A stretch of DNA of 64,000 bases from an uncultured Flavobacteriaceae bacterium (GTDB lineage: Bacteria > Bacteroidota > Bacteroidia > Flavobacteriales > Flavobacteriaceae). The notes under the pieces are model-generated. The model was given only the letters and a program-made list of their open reading frames with translations, had not been told where the DNA came from and ran no database searches. The translations under genes and the position numbers were made by a program. Below, piece by piece: positions 62,701-64,000 of the stretch. The number at the start of each line of letters is the position of its first letter. Position 1 is the first letter of the stretch. The stretch covers positions 62,001 through 126,000 of the forward strand of contig CANKUU010000006.1 in NCBI GenBank assembly GCA_947486785.1, in the 5' to 3' direction.

Positions 62701-63408
62701 TCAGCCATTATTAATCATAGTTATGGTAGCGCATGTTACAATAGCAGCTGTTTCCGTCCGTAACCTATTTTCACCTAATGATACGGGTAAAAAACCAGCC
62801 TCGTAAGCCTGTTTTATTTCATTTTTTGAAAAATCTCCTTCAGGGCCGATGAGCACCGTAACATCTTTATCTGGGGCTACGCGTCTTTTTAAGTCTAACT
62901 TTTCTTCGTCTTCACAATGAGCGATAAATAATAGTCCTTTCTGGTTTTTAGCGATGAATTCTTTATAAGAAATAGGATCATTTAACAGCGGTAGATAGGT
63001 CTGCAGAGACTGCTTCATGGCAGCTAAAATTACTTTCTGCATACGTTTAATTTTTATAATTTTACGCTCCGAATTATCGCAAATTATAGGCGTTATCTCG
63101 TTAACACCAATCTCCGTAGCTTTTTCTAGAAGCCATTCAAAACGATCATTCATTTTTGTGGGCGCAACCACCAAATGAAACCAAAACATTTTCTGATGTT
63201 TTTTATCGGTGTCAATAATTTCAGCTTTACATTTTTTTGCATCTGCATTAATAATTTTAGCTTCAAATAAATAACCTCGTCCATTGGTAATATGCACTAA
63301 TTCTCCTTCTTTCTTTCGAAGAACTTTTATAAGGTGCTTACTTTCTTCTTCGCTAAAAGTAAATTGTGTAGTACTTTGATCTAATTGATCATTGTAGAAT
63401 AATTGCAT
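62701..63408 (-). CDS. rsmE: 16S rRNA (uracil1498-N3)-methyltransferase RsmE
   Basis: The 235-residue protein is a full-length RsmE (SPOUT-class): an N-terminal PUA-like domain and a trefoil-knot C-terminal domain. Visible are HLVVAPTKMNDRFEWLLEKATEIGV and the SAM-knot LIGPEGDFSKNEI, with the end SLGENRLRTETAAI. It methylates U1498 of 16S rRNA. The tsaD gene lies 31 bases upstream on the same strand, so the two are probably co-transcribed. Confidence 0.95.
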   Translation of the reverse strand: MQLFYNDQLDQSTTQFTFSEEESKHLIKVLRKKEGELVHITNGRGYLFEAKIINADAKKCKAEIIDTDKKHQKMFWFHLVVAPTKMNDRFEWLLEKATEIGVNEITPIICDNSERKIIKIKRMQKVILAAMKQSLQTYLPLLNDPISYKEFIAKNQKGLLFIAHCEDEEKLDLKRRVAPDKDVTVLIGPEGDFSKNEIKQAYEAGFLPVSLGENRLRTETAAIVTCATITMINNG

Positions 63409-63439
63409 GTTGTTTAGTTAATATTTTATGTATTTATTT

Positions 63440-64000
63440 TTACCCTTTTGTGCCAATCACATACCGTGCTTTTGCGGAGATGTGTTGTTTTGAAAAATCA
63501 TTTCTCATATATTTAAAATACCCAACAATTCCTATCATTGCAGCATTGTCAGTACAATATTGAAAATCAGGTATATACGTTGTCCATCCATATTTTTTTG
63601 ATGCTATTTTCAATTCTTTTCGAATACCTGAGTTTGCAGAGACGCCTCCACCAATAGCAATTTGTTTAACACCCGTTTGTAAGGTTGCTTTTTTGATTTT
63701 CTCCATCAGAATTTGAATTATAGTGTATTGTATTGAAGCGCAAATATCATTCAAGTTTTCAGAGATGAAATTCGAATTTTTCTTTGATTCTCTTTGAATG
63801 AAATACAAAATACCAGTTTTTAAACCACTAAAGCTAAAATTTAATCCATCAACTTTTGGCTTTGTAAATGTAAATTTTTTGGGGTTACCAAGCTGGGCAT
63901 ATTTATCTATTAAAGGGCCTCCTGGATAGGGTAATCCTAGAATTTTTGCGCTTTTGTCAAAGGCTTCTCCAACAGCATCATCTAAAGATTCACCTAATAT
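63440..64000 (-). CDS. tsaD: tRNA threonylcarbamoyladenosine synthase subunit TsaD, 5' end outside window
   Basis: The frame continues to the end of the window without a start, so only the C-terminal 186 residues are present. The piece carries DDAVGEAFDKSAKILGLPYPGG, LNFSFSGLKTG and GGGVSANSGIRKEL, typical for TsaD (Gcp/Kae1), the ATPase-fold enzyme that with TsaB and TsaE transfers threonylcarbamoyl to A37 of ANN-decoding tRNAs. The remaining N-terminus lies beyond base 64000. It precedes rsmE. Confidence 0.96.
   Translation of the reverse strand: MLGESLDDAVGEAFDKSAKILGLPYPGGPLIDKYAQLGNPKKFTFTKPKVDGLNFSFSGLKTGILYFIQRESKKNSNFISENLNDICASIQYTIIQILMEKIKKATLQTGVKQIAIGGGVSANSGIRKELKIASKKYGWTTYIPDFQYCTDNAAMIGIVGYFKYMRNDFSKQHISAKARYVIGTKG

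Noticed and set aside
1-64000. CRISPR arrays, rRNA or tRNA genes
   Set aside because: No regularly spaced repeats, and no recognisable tRNA or rRNA sequences were found by eye; a covariance-model search would be decisive for tRNAs.

Overview
The window is low-GC (roughly one third G+C by eye) chromosomal DNA of a member of the Bacteroidota, most probably a marine member of the Flavobacteriaceae. The signs are type IX secretion (T9SS) sorting domains (1..5028 and 48785..57250), a TonB-dependent receptor with a carboxypeptidase-regulatory-like leader, several sites matching the Bacteroidota promoter -7 box TAnnTTTG, a fused NagB/PIG-L deaminase, and DUF4159 and BatA families. The first and last genes run off the window. 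No rRNA, tRNA, CRISPR array or intact mobile element was seen.

Layout. 1-5028: end of a giant secreted carbohydrate-binding protein (CBM6-like, three malectin domains, FG-GAP-like repeats, PKD domains, T9SS signal). 5847-8905: a CpsB/YwqE-type phosphatase and a TonB receptor. 9485-21586: a compact nonribosomal peptide locus. On the minus strand are a free carrier protein and an NRPS module whose adenylation domain is interrupted by a PP-loop ATPase. On the plus strand are a HupE-type metal permease, a second NRPS module with a cysteine-type thioesterase, a GT1 glycosyltransferase and an Sfp-type phosphopantetheinyl transferase. 21843-24823: tldD/pmbA. 24923-32696: a six-gene DUF4159-MoxR-DUF58-BatA-type operon. 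32832-42796: housekeeping and small genes (mnmE, dnaN, a SAM hydrolase, PhoH), plus a histidine-kinase-like protein without the usual phosphoacceptor His. 43413-47106: an amino-sugar recycling locus (nagB-PIG-L, divergent deoR-murQ) with palindromes in the shared control region. 47108-48644: a cytochrome c and a PQQ-type sugar dehydrogenase. 48785-57250: a 2821-residue SprB-repeat surface protein. 57382-64000: an esterase-like lipoprotein, an IS1182-like transposase relic, a THUMP-like methyltransferase, an AI-2E-type permease, a second DUF4159 protein, a DUF1223 protein, rsmE and part of tsaD.

The most interesting region is the NRPS locus. The first adenylation domain carries an asparagine-type specificity code (read by eye as DLTKIGEVGK). 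Between its A8 and A9 motifs, where methyltransferases usually interrupt such domains, lies a PP-loop ATPase of about 330 residues with a cysteine frame like that of N-acetyl-sugar amidotransferases. Such ATPases activate a carbonyl or carboxyl oxygen with ATP so that nitrogen or sulfur can replace it. The locus may therefore make a small peptide with a modified Asn (thioamide, amidine or nitrile are the chemical possibilities). The second module ends in a thioesterase whose expected nucleophile is Cys. The flanking TonB receptor and HupE permease raise the possibility of a metal-binding product, but this is inference only.
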